A DNA stretch of 64,000 nucleotides from Nakamurella endophytica (lineage in GTDB: Bacteria > Actinomycetota > Actinomycetes > Mycobacteriales > Nakamurellaceae). The stretch covers positions 53,369 through 117,368 of the forward strand of contig NZ_BMNA01000010.1 in the NCBI RefSeq assembly GCF_014646215.1, in the 5' to 3' direction. A program made the translations under genes and the position numbers. Numbering within the stretch: the first letter of the stretch is position 1; each line of letters begins with the position of its first letter. Below the pieces are notes generated by a model, which had not been told where the DNA came from, searched no databases, and saw only the letters and a list, made by a program, of their open reading frames with translations. Of this stretch, positions 10,638-18,949 are shown one piece after another.

Positions 10638-11249
10638 GTGACGGCCGCCGGTGCCGGCCGCGACCCCCTGGACGGCGCGAGCGACGAGGACGTCCGCCTG
10701 CGGTTCGAGGCGATCGTCGCGCAGTTCTCCGCCGGGCCGCCGGCCGGCGCCGCCGCCGCTCCGGCCGGCGCCGCCCTGTCCGCCCCGCCCACCGCCGCTC
10801 CTGGCCTCCCACCCGCGCCCGGCGACCGGCCCGGCGGTGCGGCGGACCGGGCCGGCGCCGGTGCGTCACCGGAGCAGGACGAGCGCGCGGCCGAGCGCCG
10901 GCGGCGACGGGAGCTGCGCAAGGCGATCCGCGCGGCGGAGATCGCCGAGTTCGAGGCCGAGCGGGCGGCCCGCGCCGCCGCCTACGCCGCGGACGAGGAG
11001 CACTACGTCCCGCCGGATCCGCCGCCGCTCCCGCGGCCGCGGCGGCGCACCGTCGCCGCCCTGCTGCTGATGACGGCCGGCATCGTGCTGCTCGCCCGGC
11101 CCGGGTGGTTCGCCATCGCCCCGGACGCCGTACTGGTGCTCGGCCTGGTCACCGTGGTCTGCGGCGTCGTCCTGCTGGTCCTGGGACTGCGGGCGCACTC
11201 CGCCGATCCCGGCGACGGCACCGGCTGGGACGACGGCGCCCGCGTCTGA
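10638..11249 (+). CDS. Membrane protein with charged coiled-coil-like middle
   Basis: 203 residues from GTG 10638. A short conserved-looking N-terminus (DEDVRLRFEAIVAQFS) is followed by an Ala/Pro-rich linker. A charged helix follows (EQDERAAERRRRRELRKAIRAAEIAEFEAERAARAAAY is continuous, with no helix breakers), then two C-terminal TM helices (TVAALLLMTAGIVLLA and VLVLGLVTVVCGVVLLVLGL). No family was recognised. The same frame is open from 10401, but the upstream part is compositionally poor. The GTG overlaps the stop of a 12-codon ORF (see findings). It is divergent from the acyltransferase. Confidence 0.6.
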   Translation: MTAAGAGRDPLDGASDEDVRLRFEAIVAQFSAGPPAGAAAAPAGAALSAPPTAAPGLPPAPGDRPGGAADRAGAGASPEQDERAAERRRRRELRKAIRAAEIAEFEAERAARAAAYAADEEHYVPPDPPPLPRPRRRTVAALLLMTAGIVLLARPGWFAIAPDAVLVLGLVTVVCGVVLLVLGLRAHSADPGDGTGWDDGARV

Positions 11250-11536
11250 CCCTCCCGTCACGTCCGGTGGAGTCGGGGCGGGTACCGGCGGGGCTGCGAC
11301 CGGCGGGGCTGCGACCGGCGTCCCGTCCGATCACGCCGAGGTCCCGGTCCGCAGCGGATGGACCCGGCGCCGCCGGGTCCTCCCGCTGCCGGCGCGACGG
11401 CACCCGTCCACCGATCACCGGACGGCGGTGTCGTCCCTCCCGACCTCCCGACGGCGGACGCCGGCGCGGCTGCCGGACCGGCACCGTGGGACCAGCCGGG
11501 GCAGCGGGACCCCGACCGGGGACGAGGGAGTGCACG

Positions 11537-11749
11537 ATGACGACGACGGTGGCCGGCCGGATCCTGGTCGCGGTGCTCGGGCTGGCCGCGCTGGCGGCGG
11601 TGGCGGGAGCCGTCGCGACGATCGGCACCACGCCGCGGGACCACCGCACCATCGTGATCGAGGACGGCATCCGGGTGGTCGACATCCTGACCCACCCGCC
11701 GCACGTGCACCTGCACACCGGGCACGCCGGGGACCTCGCCGCCGGCTGA
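11537..11749 (+). CDS. Small membrane or exported protein, unknown
   Basis: 70 residues. A hydrophobic N-terminal helix (ILVAVLGLAALAAVAGAVATI) is followed by a short polar tail with several His residues (HPPHVHLHTGH), which could bind a metal. An ATG at 11537 has GAGGGA seven bases upstream, the main reason to call it. No family was recognised. It is isolated between the previous membrane-protein gene and the convergent ROK kinase. Confidence 0.5.
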   Translation: MTTTVAGRILVAVLGLAALAAVAGAVATIGTTPRDHRTIVIEDGIRVVDILTHPPHVHLHTGHAGDLAAG

Positions 11750-11857
11750 CCGGTATCCGTGCGGACCGGCATCCGTGCCGACCGGACCCGGCGGAGCGCT
11801 GCCCAGGGCCGGGCCGGCGCCGACGGGTCGAGCGCCGACCGCGTCACCCCGACCGCG

Positions 11858-12820
11858 TCAGGCGACGGCGTCCGCCGCCAGCAGCGCCCCGCCGATGATG
11901 CCGGCCAGCCCGCCGAACCGGGCCACCTCGACCCGCGGCGCCGGCCGGTGGCCGTGCCCGGTGATGCCCGCGAGCATGCCGGCGACGGCATCGGGCAGGA
12001 AGTGCCGCGCCGCCCCGACCACCCCGCCGCCGATCACGATGACCTCGGGGTCGAGCACGTCGGTGGCCATGGCCAGGCCCACGGACAACCAGCGGCCCAG
12101 ATCGGCGAACGCGGCCAGCGCGACGGGGTGGCCCGCCTCGGCCGCCGCCGCCACCATGGCGCCGGTGATCGGCGCACCGGTGTCGCCACCCATGGCCGGC
12201 TGGCCGGCGAAGGCCGGGTCCGCGGCCAGCTCCCGCGCGGTGTCGGCGAGTGCCGTCCCCGAGCAGTAGCGCTCCCAGCAGCCGCGCTTGCCGCACGGGC
12301 ACGGCCGGCCTCCCGGCACCACGACGACGTGCCCGAGTTCAGGCGCGACCCCGTGCGCGCCGCGGTAGATGTCGCCGTGCACCACCAGCCCAGCACCGAT
12401 GCCCGTGCCGAGCGCGACCAGGAGCGCGACCGGCGAGCCGGCGGCGGCCCCGTGCCGGTACTCGGCCCAGGCGGCGGAGTTGACGTCGTGGTCCATGACG
12501 ACCGGCAGGCCGATCCGCGCCGACAACTGCTCCGGCACCGGGTCGTGCCGCCAGGCCAGGTGCGGCGCGAACATGACCCGCGCGCGGTCGGTGCTGACGA
12601 AACCGGCCACGGCCAGGCCGACCGCCCGGACGGAGTGCCGCTCGCGCAGCACGTCGACGAGCCCGGCGAGGGTGTCCTCGGTCTCCGGGACCGTGTGCGG
12701 CGTCGGTGCCGCCACGATCTCGAGGATCCGGCAGTCCGGATCGGACGGGTCCAGGACGCCCGCCCGCACCGAGGTCCCGCCGATGTCGATGCCCACCACC
12801 GTGCCGGCCGTGCCGCTCAC
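11858..12820 (-). CDS. ROK family sugar kinase (glucokinase-like)
   Basis: 320 residues. An ATP-binding N-terminus (VVGIDIGGTSVRAG), a catalytic Asp in MDHDVNSAAWAE, ALGTGIGAGLV, and the ROK zinc motif CPCGKRGCWERYCSG all support a ROK kinase; ELGH supplies the zinc His. Glucokinases of this type phosphorylate glucose using ATP, but substrate choice cannot be read directly. The start GTG at 12820 overlaps the stop of the upstream gene (GTGA) and has GAGGT upstream, so it is translationally coupled as the last gene of a four-gene operon. Confidence 0.93.
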   Translation of the reverse strand: MSGTAGTVVGIDIGGTSVRAGVLDPSDPDCRILEIVAAPTPHTVPETEDTLAGLVDVLRERHSVRAVGLAVAGFVSTDRARVMFAPHLAWRHDPVPEQLSARIGLPVVMDHDVNSAAWAEYRHGAAAGSPVALLVALGTGIGAGLVVHGDIYRGAHGVAPELGHVVVVPGGRPCPCGKRGCWERYCSGTALADTARELAADPAFAGQPAMGGDTGAPITGAMVAAAAEAGHPVALAAFADLGRWLSVGLAMATDVLDPEVIVIGGGVVGAARHFLPDAVAGMLAGITGHGHRPAPRVEVARFGGLAGIIGGALLAADAVA

Positions 12821-13440
12821 CGGACCTCGATCCGCTGTACGCGTGGTCGCGCGTCCGCGCCGGCGTCCGCGCCGGACGTCCTGGCCGACGTCCTCGCTGC
12901 CGCCCGGTCCGCTGCCGCCGACCCCGGCGATACCCCGGCCGTCGGACCCGGCACCTCCCGGCCCGGGCCGTCGGCGCCCTCGGCTCCGTCCGGGCCGTCG
13001 GCTCCCTCGGGTCCGTCCGCGCCATCCGGCTGCGCGGTCCGCCCGCTGCCGCCGGCGGCCGGCAGCAGGCGCCGCACCGTGTCCAGCAGCGTCCCTGCCG
13101 CATCCAGCAGCCCGAGGGACAGTTCCGGTCCCTGGTCGCGGACAGCAGCGCGCACCCGGCACCACGGGCACGACGTGCACGGCACCGACCCGGAGGGGTG
13201 CGGGTCCTCGGCCCACCTCGGCGGGACCTCGGCTCCCCGGTCGGCGGCACCGCCGACCGCCCCGGATGCGGGCGGGTCCGCGGGCGAGTCGTTGCCCGGC
13301 TCCGGCGTCGACACCAGCAGCCGCAGCCCGGCCCGCGCCGACTCCACCCGCTGACCCAGCACGTCGACGAGCAGGGCCGCCTCCTCCGCCAGCGGGCCCA
13401 CCGGGTGGTGGTGCGGCCCGCGCGGATCCGATCGGGTCAC
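12817..13440 (-). CDS. CxxC-containing small protein, unknown function
   Basis: 207 residues. The N-terminal part forms helices (LAEEAALLVDVLGQRVESARAG). The middle has VPCTSCPWCRVRAAVR, a three-Cys cluster that could be a zinc or redox site. A further helix follows (LSLGLLDAAGTLLDTVRRLLPAA), then a low-complexity tail with PDGADGPEGADG-type repeats. Small proteins with this CxxCPxC arrangement are commonly seen beside the ArsA-like ATPase in actinobacteria (recollection). It starts with GTG overlapping the upstream stop and ends overlapping the ROK start (4-nt overlaps at both ends). Confidence 0.7.
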   Translation of the reverse strand: MTRSDPRGPHHHPVGPLAEEAALLVDVLGQRVESARAGLRLLVSTPEPGNDSPADPPASGAVGGAADRGAEVPPRWAEDPHPSGSVPCTSCPWCRVRAAVRDQGPELSLGLLDAAGTLLDTVRRLLPAAGGSGRTAQPDGADGPEGADGPDGAEGADGPGREVPGPTAGVSPGSAAADRAAARTSARTSGADAGADARPRVQRIEVR

Positions 13441-14804
13441 CGGGACCCGGCCCGAACGCCGACGGTCCGGGTCGCGCCGTCCGCCGCCGGATCCGACCCC
13501 CGATCCGCCCCTCGATCGGACGCCGGATCCGGCACCGACCCTTCGCGCGGCCCGGGCTCCGCCGACCGGTCGGCGGCGTCGACCGGACCGGCCGGGCCGC
13601 GCAAACCGGCGGGCCATCGGGACGGGTCCGGGACGAACTCCACGACCAGGTTCCCGGCGTCCAACCGGGCACCGGTGGTCAGGCAGCGCCGGAGCAGCGA
13701 AGGGAGGGCGAGCCGCCGCCGCACCGCCCCGACGGTGAGGACGAGGTCGTCGCCGACCCGGGACAGGTCGACCTCGCCGGGCGCCGCGAGCGGCACGGGG
13801 ATCCGCAGCAGGTAGCCGCCGTCGGTCACCTCGGTGCTCGGCCCGGCCGGGCGCCGGCCCGACCCGGTGACCGGACCGTCGAGGCCGGCCGTGCCCGGGA
13901 GCGTGGCGGCGAGGGCCCGCAGCCGGTCGACGCCGACCGGCTCCTCCGGCGTCAGCGGCAGCGTCCGCATCGGGACGTCGAACGTCCGCTCCGTCTCCGC
14001 GACCTGGCGGCGCTGCGCCGCGACCGTCGGCCCGAAGAACGGACCGGCGGCCTCGGGCAGCACCCGGGTGACCACGACGTCGTCGACCGGGCAGCCGTGC
14101 ACGGCCAGCGCTGTCCGCAGCCGCCGGGCGGCGGCGAGGGCGGCGGCGTCCGGCGTCAGCACGATCCGGGTACCGGTGCAGGCGCCGTCGGTCAGCAGGG
14201 ACCGGGCGGCCGACAGCCGGTCCAGCAGGGAGCCGATCGTGTCGCCGGTACCGGCCTGCGGCGTGGCCCCGCGCGCACCGCGGCCCGGGAGCAGCCCGGC
14301 GATGCCGCGCAGCATCCGCAGCCGGGCCCCGGACAGCCGGTCCAGGTAGAGGGACAGCGTCTCCGGGACACCCAGCATCCGGACCACCACGTCGGCGGCG
14401 CCGCCGTCGACCACGACGGCATCCCACCGCCCGGCGGACGCGACCCGGTGCAGCTCCAGCAGGGCGAGGACGTCGTCGACGCCCGGCGGCACCGTCAGTT
14501 CGGCCGGCTCCGCCTCGGGCACCCCGGCGGCGGTGAGCAGCCCGGCCAACTGCGCGCGCACGCCGCTCCACGCCTGCTCGAAGCGCAGCCGGACGTCCAG
14601 TCCCGCGGCATCGAGCCCCGGTACCTCGGAAATCGCCGCGGGGTCCGGCCCGACCGCCACGCCCAGCACGTCCTCGAGGGCAGCGGCAGGCGCCAGGGAC
14701 AGCAGCAGGGTCCGGTGCCCGGCGTCCGCCGCCGCGACGGCGGTCGCCGCCGCCACGGTGCTGGTGCCGACCCCGCCCTTGCCCGTGTGCAGGGCGATCC
14801 TCAT
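13437..14804 (-). CDS. ArsA-like / MinD-superfamily ATPase
   Basis: 455 residues. It begins with a deviant Walker A loop (TGKGGVGTSTVAAA) typical of ArsA/Get3/MinD NTPases, and has a Walker B-like strand (WDAVVVDGGAADVVVRML). The C-terminal region contains a small beta domain (YLLRIPVPLAAPGEVDLSRVG), as in ArsA_HSP20 fusions, followed by an acidic/Pro tail. It resembles the M. tuberculosis Rv2184c product. Its role is unknown; arsenite export is unlikely because no arsenic genes are near and ArsA metal-site cysteines were not seen. ATGA overlap with the upstream SRPBCC gene and GTGA overlap with the downstream gene show strong coupling. Confidence 0.85.
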   Translation of the reverse strand: MRIALHTGKGGVGTSTVAAATAVAAADAGHRTLLLSLAPAAALEDVLGVAVGPDPAAISEVPGLDAAGLDVRLRFEQAWSGVRAQLAGLLTAAGVPEAEPAELTVPPGVDDVLALLELHRVASAGRWDAVVVDGGAADVVVRMLGVPETLSLYLDRLSGARLRMLRGIAGLLPGRGARGATPQAGTGDTIGSLLDRLSAARSLLTDGACTGTRIVLTPDAAALAAARRLRTALAVHGCPVDDVVVTRVLPEAAGPFFGPTVAAQRRQVAETERTFDVPMRTLPLTPEEPVGVDRLRALAATLPGTAGLDGPVTGSGRRPAGPSTEVTDGGYLLRIPVPLAAPGEVDLSRVGDDLVLTVGAVRRRLALPSLLRRCLTTGARLDAGNLVVEFVPDPSRWPAGLRGPAGPVDAADRSAEPGPREGSVPDPASDRGADRGSDPAADGATRTVGVRAGSR

Positions 14805-15244
14805 GCGCTGCCCTCGACCCGCTTGCGCAGCTCCTTGAGGGCGGTGTCCATGATCGTGCGCTCGGCCTTGCGGCGCAGCGGCCCGATCAGCGGGATGGCC
14901 AGCTGCACGGTCAGGCTGTAGGTGACCTCCGTGCCGCCACCCGCCGCCGGGCGCAGCCGGTACGAACCCTGCTGGCCCTTCTGCAGCACCCCGGAGACGA
15001 GTCGCCAGCTGACACCGAGCCCGTCAGGCGCCCAGTCGTACTCCAGCTCGTAGGTGTCCTTGATGGCTCCGGCGTCCAGACCGAACCGGACCCGGCGGGC
15101 ACGTGCCCCGTCGCCCCCGTCCGTCACCTGCACCTGCTTCACCGCGCCCGTCCACTGCGGGTAGGCCGGGAAGTCGGCGATGACGTCCATGATGGCCGCC
15201 GGCGCCGCCTGCATGGTCAGCGACTGGGTGGAGGAGTCGGCCAT
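14801..15244 (-). CDS. SRPBCC family protein (Rv2185c-like)
   Basis: 147 residues, a START-like ligand-binding fold. The N-terminal IMDVIADFPAYPQWTGAVKQ and the strands GLGVSWRLVSGVLQKGQQGSY are family hallmarks. The C-terminal helix (AERTIMDTALKELRKRVE) closes the cavity. It is first gene of an operon with the ArsA-like ATPase, the CxxC protein and the ROK kinase. The ATG at 15244 lies 8 bases after a TAACCT -10-like hexamer with no SD, so it may be leaderless. The ligand is unknown. Confidence 0.88.
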   Translation of the reverse strand: MADSSTQSLTMQAAPAAIMDVIADFPAYPQWTGAVKQVQVTDGGDGARARRVRFGLDAGAIKDTYELEYDWAPDGLGVSWRLVSGVLQKGQQGSYRLRPAAGGGTEVTYSLTVQLAIPLIGPLRRKAERTIMDTALKELRKRVEGSA

Positions 15245-15304
15245 GGATAGAGAGGTTATCCGCCCTGAGCGGGGGCATCCGCCGCCCCGGGGGCGCGGAC
15301 CGGG

Positions 15305-16099
15305 TCAGTCCAGCGTGACGTCGAACGCCGTCGGGAAGCGCTGGAAGTGCCCGACGTTCAGGCACTCGGTGCGGCCGCGCCGGGCACGGCGGGACAGCGG
15401 CTGGTGGACGTGCCCGAACAGGGCCATCGCCGGGCGGTGGCGGTCGATGTACTCGAGCAGGCCGGGTCCGTACATCTCGAGTCGGGCCGGCACCACGTCG
15501 TACCGCAGCAGCGGCAGGTCCGGCGGCAGGTGGGCGCAGAGCACGTCGACCGGTTCCAGGGCGTCGACGACGGCACGGTAGGTCTCCGCCGGCCGGACCA
15601 GCGGCTGCCACACGGTCTCCGGCGGGCGCATCGGCACCCCGGGCCGGCTGGAGCCGCCGGCCACGAACCCGAACCGCCGCCCCGCCACGGTCCGGACGGC
15701 GCCGTCCAGGAACGGCATCCGCTCCCCCGCGACGTCCTGCCAGACCGCCGCCACGTCGACGTTGCCCAGCGTCAGCAGGGTGCCCGGCGGCAGCACGTCG
15801 ACGATCTCGCTGTACCGGCGGCTGACCACCTCGGTGAGCAATCCGACCGGGTCACGCACGGTGTCCCAGAGGGCGCGGTTGTACTCGCGCAGCGCGACGA
15901 AGTCCCCGGCCGACCGCAGCCGGGCGAACGGCGCGACCCGGTCGGCGCCGAACACCGTGCCGAGGATGCCGCGGCCGTGCTCGTGGTAGTCGACGTAGTC
16001 CAGCAGGTCGCCCAGGACCACCAGCTGTTCCGCCGTCGCGGCGACCCGCGCCAGGCCCTCGACGTTGCCGTGGATGTCGGACACGAAGCTCACCCGCAC
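15305..16099 (-). CDS. Metallophosphoesterase
   Basis: 264 residues of the calcineurin-like phosphoesterase fold. Metal-binding motifs are SDIHGN (D-x-H), VLGDLLDY (GD), a GNVD segment (GNxx), AHLPPD and FGHVHQP (GHxH). The Asn of GNHD-type enzymes is present, with V replacing H. The substrate is not predictable. The start was set at GTG 16099 because TAGCGT lies seven bases upstream and the peptide VSFVSDIHGN begins the fold directly; a GTG nine bases further upstream is possible. It is on the same strand as the PimB-like gene, separated by 169 bases. Confidence 0.88.
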   Translation of the reverse strand: MRVSFVSDIHGNVEGLARVAATAEQLVVLGDLLDYVDYHEHGRGILGTVFGADRVAPFARLRSAGDFVALREYNRALWDTVRDPVGLLTEVVSRRYSEIVDVLPPGTLLTLGNVDVAAVWQDVAGERMPFLDGAVRTVAGRRFGFVAGGSSRPGVPMRPPETVWQPLVRPAETYRAVVDALEPVDVLCAHLPPDLPLLRYDVVPARLEMYGPGLLEYIDRHRPAMALFGHVHQPLSRRARRGRTECLNVGHFQRFPTAFDVTLD

Positions 16100-16112
16100 G
16101 GCCGTCACGCTA
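16100..16112 (-). promoter_or_regulatory. -10 element of phosphoesterase gene
   Basis: TAGCGT (16112-16107) followed by seven bases and GTG; no SD. Consistent with a leaderless start. Confidence 0.35.
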
Positions 16113-16268
16113 CGGGGCACCGGCCCGGGCCGGGCCGCCCGGTGCCGGACGACGGCCGCTCCCGGCCCCGCGCACGGCGGACAGCCGCGCCGTGCAGGGC
16201 GGTCAGCGGGTCGCGGCGGCGGGGACAGCCGGTGGTGGCGGCGCGGACAGCCGGTCGGGGCGGCGCGG

Positions 16269-17393
16269 TCAGCGGGACAGCAGCTCGGACAGGCGCCGGG
16301 CCGAGCGGTCCCAGGTCCACTGCTCGGCGACCCAGCGACGACCGGTGGCGCCGGCCGCCGCCGCCCCGGCCGGGTCGGCGAGCAGTCGCAGCACTGCCTC
16401 GGCGACCGCGCCGGTGTCCCGGCCGTCGACGACCGTGCCGGTGCGCCCGTCCTGCACCGCCTCCGGGGCGCCGCCGGAGTCGCCGGCGACGACCGGCAGG
16501 CCGGTGGCCGACGCCTCGAGGAAGACGATGCCCAGACCCTCCACGTCCAGCCCGCCGCCGCGGGTCCGGCACGGCATGGCAAAGAGATCACCCAGGGCGT
16601 AGTGGGCAGCGAGCTCGTCCTGCGGCACGGAGCCGGTCATCCGGATGGATCCGTCCGCCAGGCCGTCCGCGGCCAGCCGCTGCACCCGCGGCCGGTCCGG
16701 GCCGTCGCCGACGAGGACGAGCACGGCCCCCGGCACCCCGCGACGCACCTGCGGCCACGCCCGCACCAGGGCGTCCTGGCCCTTGCGGCGCACCATCCGC
16801 GACACGCACACCACGACCGGCGCGGAGCCGAGCCCGTACCGGTCGCGGAGCGCGGCGCGGGCCGCCGGGTCGGGGCGGAACACCTCGGCGTCGACCCCGG
16901 GCGGCAGGTACTCCAGTGCCGCCCCGGGCCCGAGCGCGGCGGCGGTGCGGTGCCGGGCGTAGCGGCTGACGAAGGTCACCACGTCACAGCCGCGGCCGAT
17001 GGACCGGAGTGCCTGCCGGGCCACCGGCAGCATGGACCAGCCCACCTCGTGGCCGTGGGTGCTGGCCAGCACCCGACGGACGCCCGCGCGGCGCAGCACC
17101 GGCGCCAGCAGCGCCAGGGGCGCAGCGGCGCCGAACCAGACCGCCTCGATCCCGTGCCGGTCGACCAGGTGGCGCGCACGGTCGGTGACCGCCGGCACCG
17201 GCAGCATCAGCGACGTCGGGTGCCGGACCACCGGGAAGGGCAGCGCGGCGTCGAACTCCGCGGCCCCCGGCCAGTCCGGCGCGTAGACCACCAGGTCCGC
17301 GGCCGGCAGCCGCACGGCCAGTTCGTACAGGTAGGACTGGATGCCGCCGGTGCGCGGCGGGAAGTCGTTGGTCAGTAGCAGGGTCCGGCGCAC
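16269..17393 (-). CDS. pimB: GT4 mannosyltransferase, PimB' type
   Basis: 374 residues with the two Rossmann-like domains of GT-B fold enzymes. The N-terminus RRTLLLTNDFPPRTGGIQSYL and the nucleotide-sugar site (GGGLDVEGLGIVFLEA, E-x7-E) match phosphatidylinositol mannoside mannosyltransferase (M. tuberculosis Rv2188c). That enzyme adds the second mannose to PIM1 at the inner face of the membrane. Order relative to aroG and the SRPBCC gene is as in mycobacteria. The start GTG 17393 has GAAG upstream. PIM synthesis by this organism is inferred from family only. Confidence 0.9.
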   Translation of the reverse strand: MRRTLLLTNDFPPRTGGIQSYLYELAVRLPAADLVVYAPDWPGAAEFDAALPFPVVRHPTSLMLPVPAVTDRARHLVDRHGIEAVWFGAAAPLALLAPVLRRAGVRRVLASTHGHEVGWSMLPVARQALRSIGRGCDVVTFVSRYARHRTAAALGPGAALEYLPPGVDAEVFRPDPAARAALRDRYGLGSAPVVVCVSRMVRRKGQDALVRAWPQVRRGVPGAVLVLVGDGPDRPRVQRLAADGLADGSIRMTGSVPQDELAAHYALGDLFAMPCRTRGGGLDVEGLGIVFLEASATGLPVVAGDSGGAPEAVQDGRTGTVVDGRDTGAVAEAVLRLLADPAGAAAAGATGRRWVAEQWTWDRSARRLSELLSR

Positions 17394-17534
17394 ACCGCAT
17401 CTTCGCGGTCGGCGGCCGCGGTGCCGGCCGCGACCCGCGGGTCCCGGCCCGCCGACGTCGGTCCGCAGGAGCGGGCCAGGTGTCGTCCGCGGCGGGACGA
17501 CCGGACGGCCGGGGGGACGGCCGGACGGCCGGCC

Positions 17535-17648
17535 GTGGCGACGACCGGGCGGGGCCGCGTGGCGACGACCGGGCGGAGCCGCGTGGCGACGACCGGGCGG
17601 GGCCGCGTGGCGACGACCGGGCGGAGCCGCGTGGCGACGACCGGGCGG
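17535..17648. repeat. 24-bp tandem repeat, five copies
   Basis: Units begin at 17535, 17559, 17583, 17607 and 17631 (last copy 18 bases). The core is GTGGCGACGACCGGGCGG, followed by GGGCCGC or GAGCCGC in strict alternation, so the higher-order period is 48 bp. It lies between the convergently distant pimB start and the 3' end of the hydrolase gene, in otherwise featureless DNA. No stem ending in a T-run is present. Function unknown. Confidence 0.9.
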
Positions 17649-17701
17649 CGTGCGTCCGAGGTGGTCCGTCGCGATACCCGCCTGGATCCGGGGTGCGGCC
17701 G

Positions 17702-18289
17702 CTACACCCGGGCGAGCAGCTCCAGGCTGCGCCGGGTCAGCAGCTCGGCCGCTGCCGGGTCGTACGACGGCAGGGAGCGATCGGCGAACAGGTGCCGGTC
17801 GCCGGGGTAGAGGAACAGCTCGGCGAGCTCGGGGCCGACTGTCTGGACGATCTGCCGGGCGGCGTCGAGATCGCCCTCGTGGGCGAAGAACGGGTCGTCG
17901 TCCTCACCGTGGATCTGCACCGGGACGCCGTCGGGCCACGGGCCGAACGCCCAGTCGCCGGTGATCGGGTAGCAGGCCTGGTACAGCAGCGCGCCGCGGG
18001 CGCCCGGCCGGGTCTGTGCCAACCGCTGCGCCGGACCGACCCCCCACGAAAAACCCGCATAAACCAGGGTGTCCGGAAGGTCGCGGACGGCCTTGCCGAC
18101 GCGTTCGGCGACGGCGTCGTCGCCCAGCTCCCCGGCGTATGCGAAACCGTCCTCGATCGACCCGAACGTCCGTCCGTCGAACAGGTCCGGCGTGTGCACC
18201 GTGTGGCCCGCGTCCCGCAGCTCGTCGGCGAAGGCGCGCACACCCTCGGTCAGTCCCTGGATGTGATGGAACAGCAGCACCTCGGCCAT
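17702..18289 (-). CDS. Dienelactone hydrolase family protein
   Basis: 195 residues, alpha/beta hydrolase of the DLH family. The nucleophile elbow reads GFSWGVG, so Ser replaces the Cys of classical dienelactone hydrolases. The Asp (HGEDDDPFF) and His (GDRHLFAD) of the triad are visible. The substrate is probably an ester, but chlorocatechol metabolism is not indicated by neighbours. The ATG at 18289 has AGGAG about seven bases upstream. It is divergent from a winged-helix regulator across 63 bases, which suggests local regulation. Confidence 0.88.
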   Translation of the reverse strand: MAEVLLFHHIQGLTEGVRAFADELRDAGHTVHTPDLFDGRTFGSIEDGFAYAGELGDDAVAERVGKAVRDLPDTLVYAGFSWGVGPAQRLAQTRPGARGALLYQACYPITGDWAFGPWPDGVPVQIHGEDDDPFFAHEGDLDAARQIVQTVGPELAELFLYPGDRHLFADRSLPSYDPAAAELLTRRSLELLARV

Positions 18290-18352
18290 GCCTAGACTCC
18301 TGTCGACGAACCGTATTGGTCGAATGAACCAGAAACATAGAACGATCGAGGT
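18290..18352. promoter_or_regulatory. Divergent promoter region, hydrolase / winged-helix regulator
   Basis: A 63-base gap between divergent starts. It is AT-richer than its surroundings and contains a short imperfect palindrome TGGTCGAATGAACCA (18316-18330). Both genes must be transcribed from here, so a site for the adjacent regulator is plausible; no promoter hexamers are convincing. Confidence 0.4.
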
Positions 18353-18949
18353 ATGTCGGTCAACGATCGGATCCCGGACTACGACCTGGACGACATGGTC
18401 GTGGTGACGGCGCCTGCCCAGTTACGGGCGCTGGCCGACCCGTTGCGCGGGTCCCTGCTCGAGCTGGTGCTCGAACGCGCCGCGACGATCACCGAGCTGG
18501 CGGACGCCGTGGGACGGCCGAAGAGCACGGTCGCGTACCACGTGCACCTGCTCGTCGAGACGGGCCTGTTCCGGATCGTGCGGACCCGGCGGGTCCGCGC
18601 CATCGAGGAGCGGTACTACGGCCGCGTGGCGCGGACGATCTACATCGGGGCGCTGCACCGCAGCGAGGACCGGCAGCTGGTGGCGGGCATCAACGGGCTC
18701 GCCCAGGCGGCCGCGGAGGCCGAGGCGGCCCATGCGGCCGACGACCTGCGCTGCACGCTGGTGCACGCCCGGATCCCCGTCGACCAGGTGCGGGCGTTCT
18801 GGACGGAGGTCCAGGAGCTCGCCCGGCGGTTCGCGCAGATCCCACGGTCCGGTGACCAGGTGTACGGCTTCGCGGCCGGCCTGTACCCCACCGAGGCACC
18901 GACCCTGCCGCCGGCGACGGCGGACCGTCAGGACCCGACGCCGGCCTGA
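18353..18949 (+). CDS. Winged helix-turn-helix transcriptional regulator (ArsR/HTH_20 type)
   Basis: 198 residues. The N-terminal winged helix shows ALADPLRGSLLELVLERAATITELADAVG then PKSTVAYHVHLLVETGLFRIV, the usual ArsR-like recognition helix and wing. The C-terminal half has alternating Ala/Glu helices, likely for dimerisation or ligand sensing, as in regulators of the HTH_20 family that follow an ArsR domain. No metal-binding Cys pair is seen. It is divergent from the DLH gene, which is its most likely target (inference). Confidence 0.85.
   Translation: MSVNDRIPDYDLDDMVVVTAPAQLRALADPLRGSLLELVLERAATITELADAVGRPKSTVAYHVHLLVETGLFRIVRTRRVRAIEERYYGRVARTIYIGALHRSEDRQLVAGINGLAQAAAEAEAAHAADDLRCTLVHARIPVDQVRAFWTEVQELARRFAQIPRSGDQVYGFAAGLYPTEAPTLPPATADRQDPTPA

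Noticed and set aside
12820..13672. Extension of the ROK kinase frame upstream to 13672
   Set aside because: Overlaps the CxxC gene in another frame; the GTG at 12820 gives the standard ROK N-terminus.
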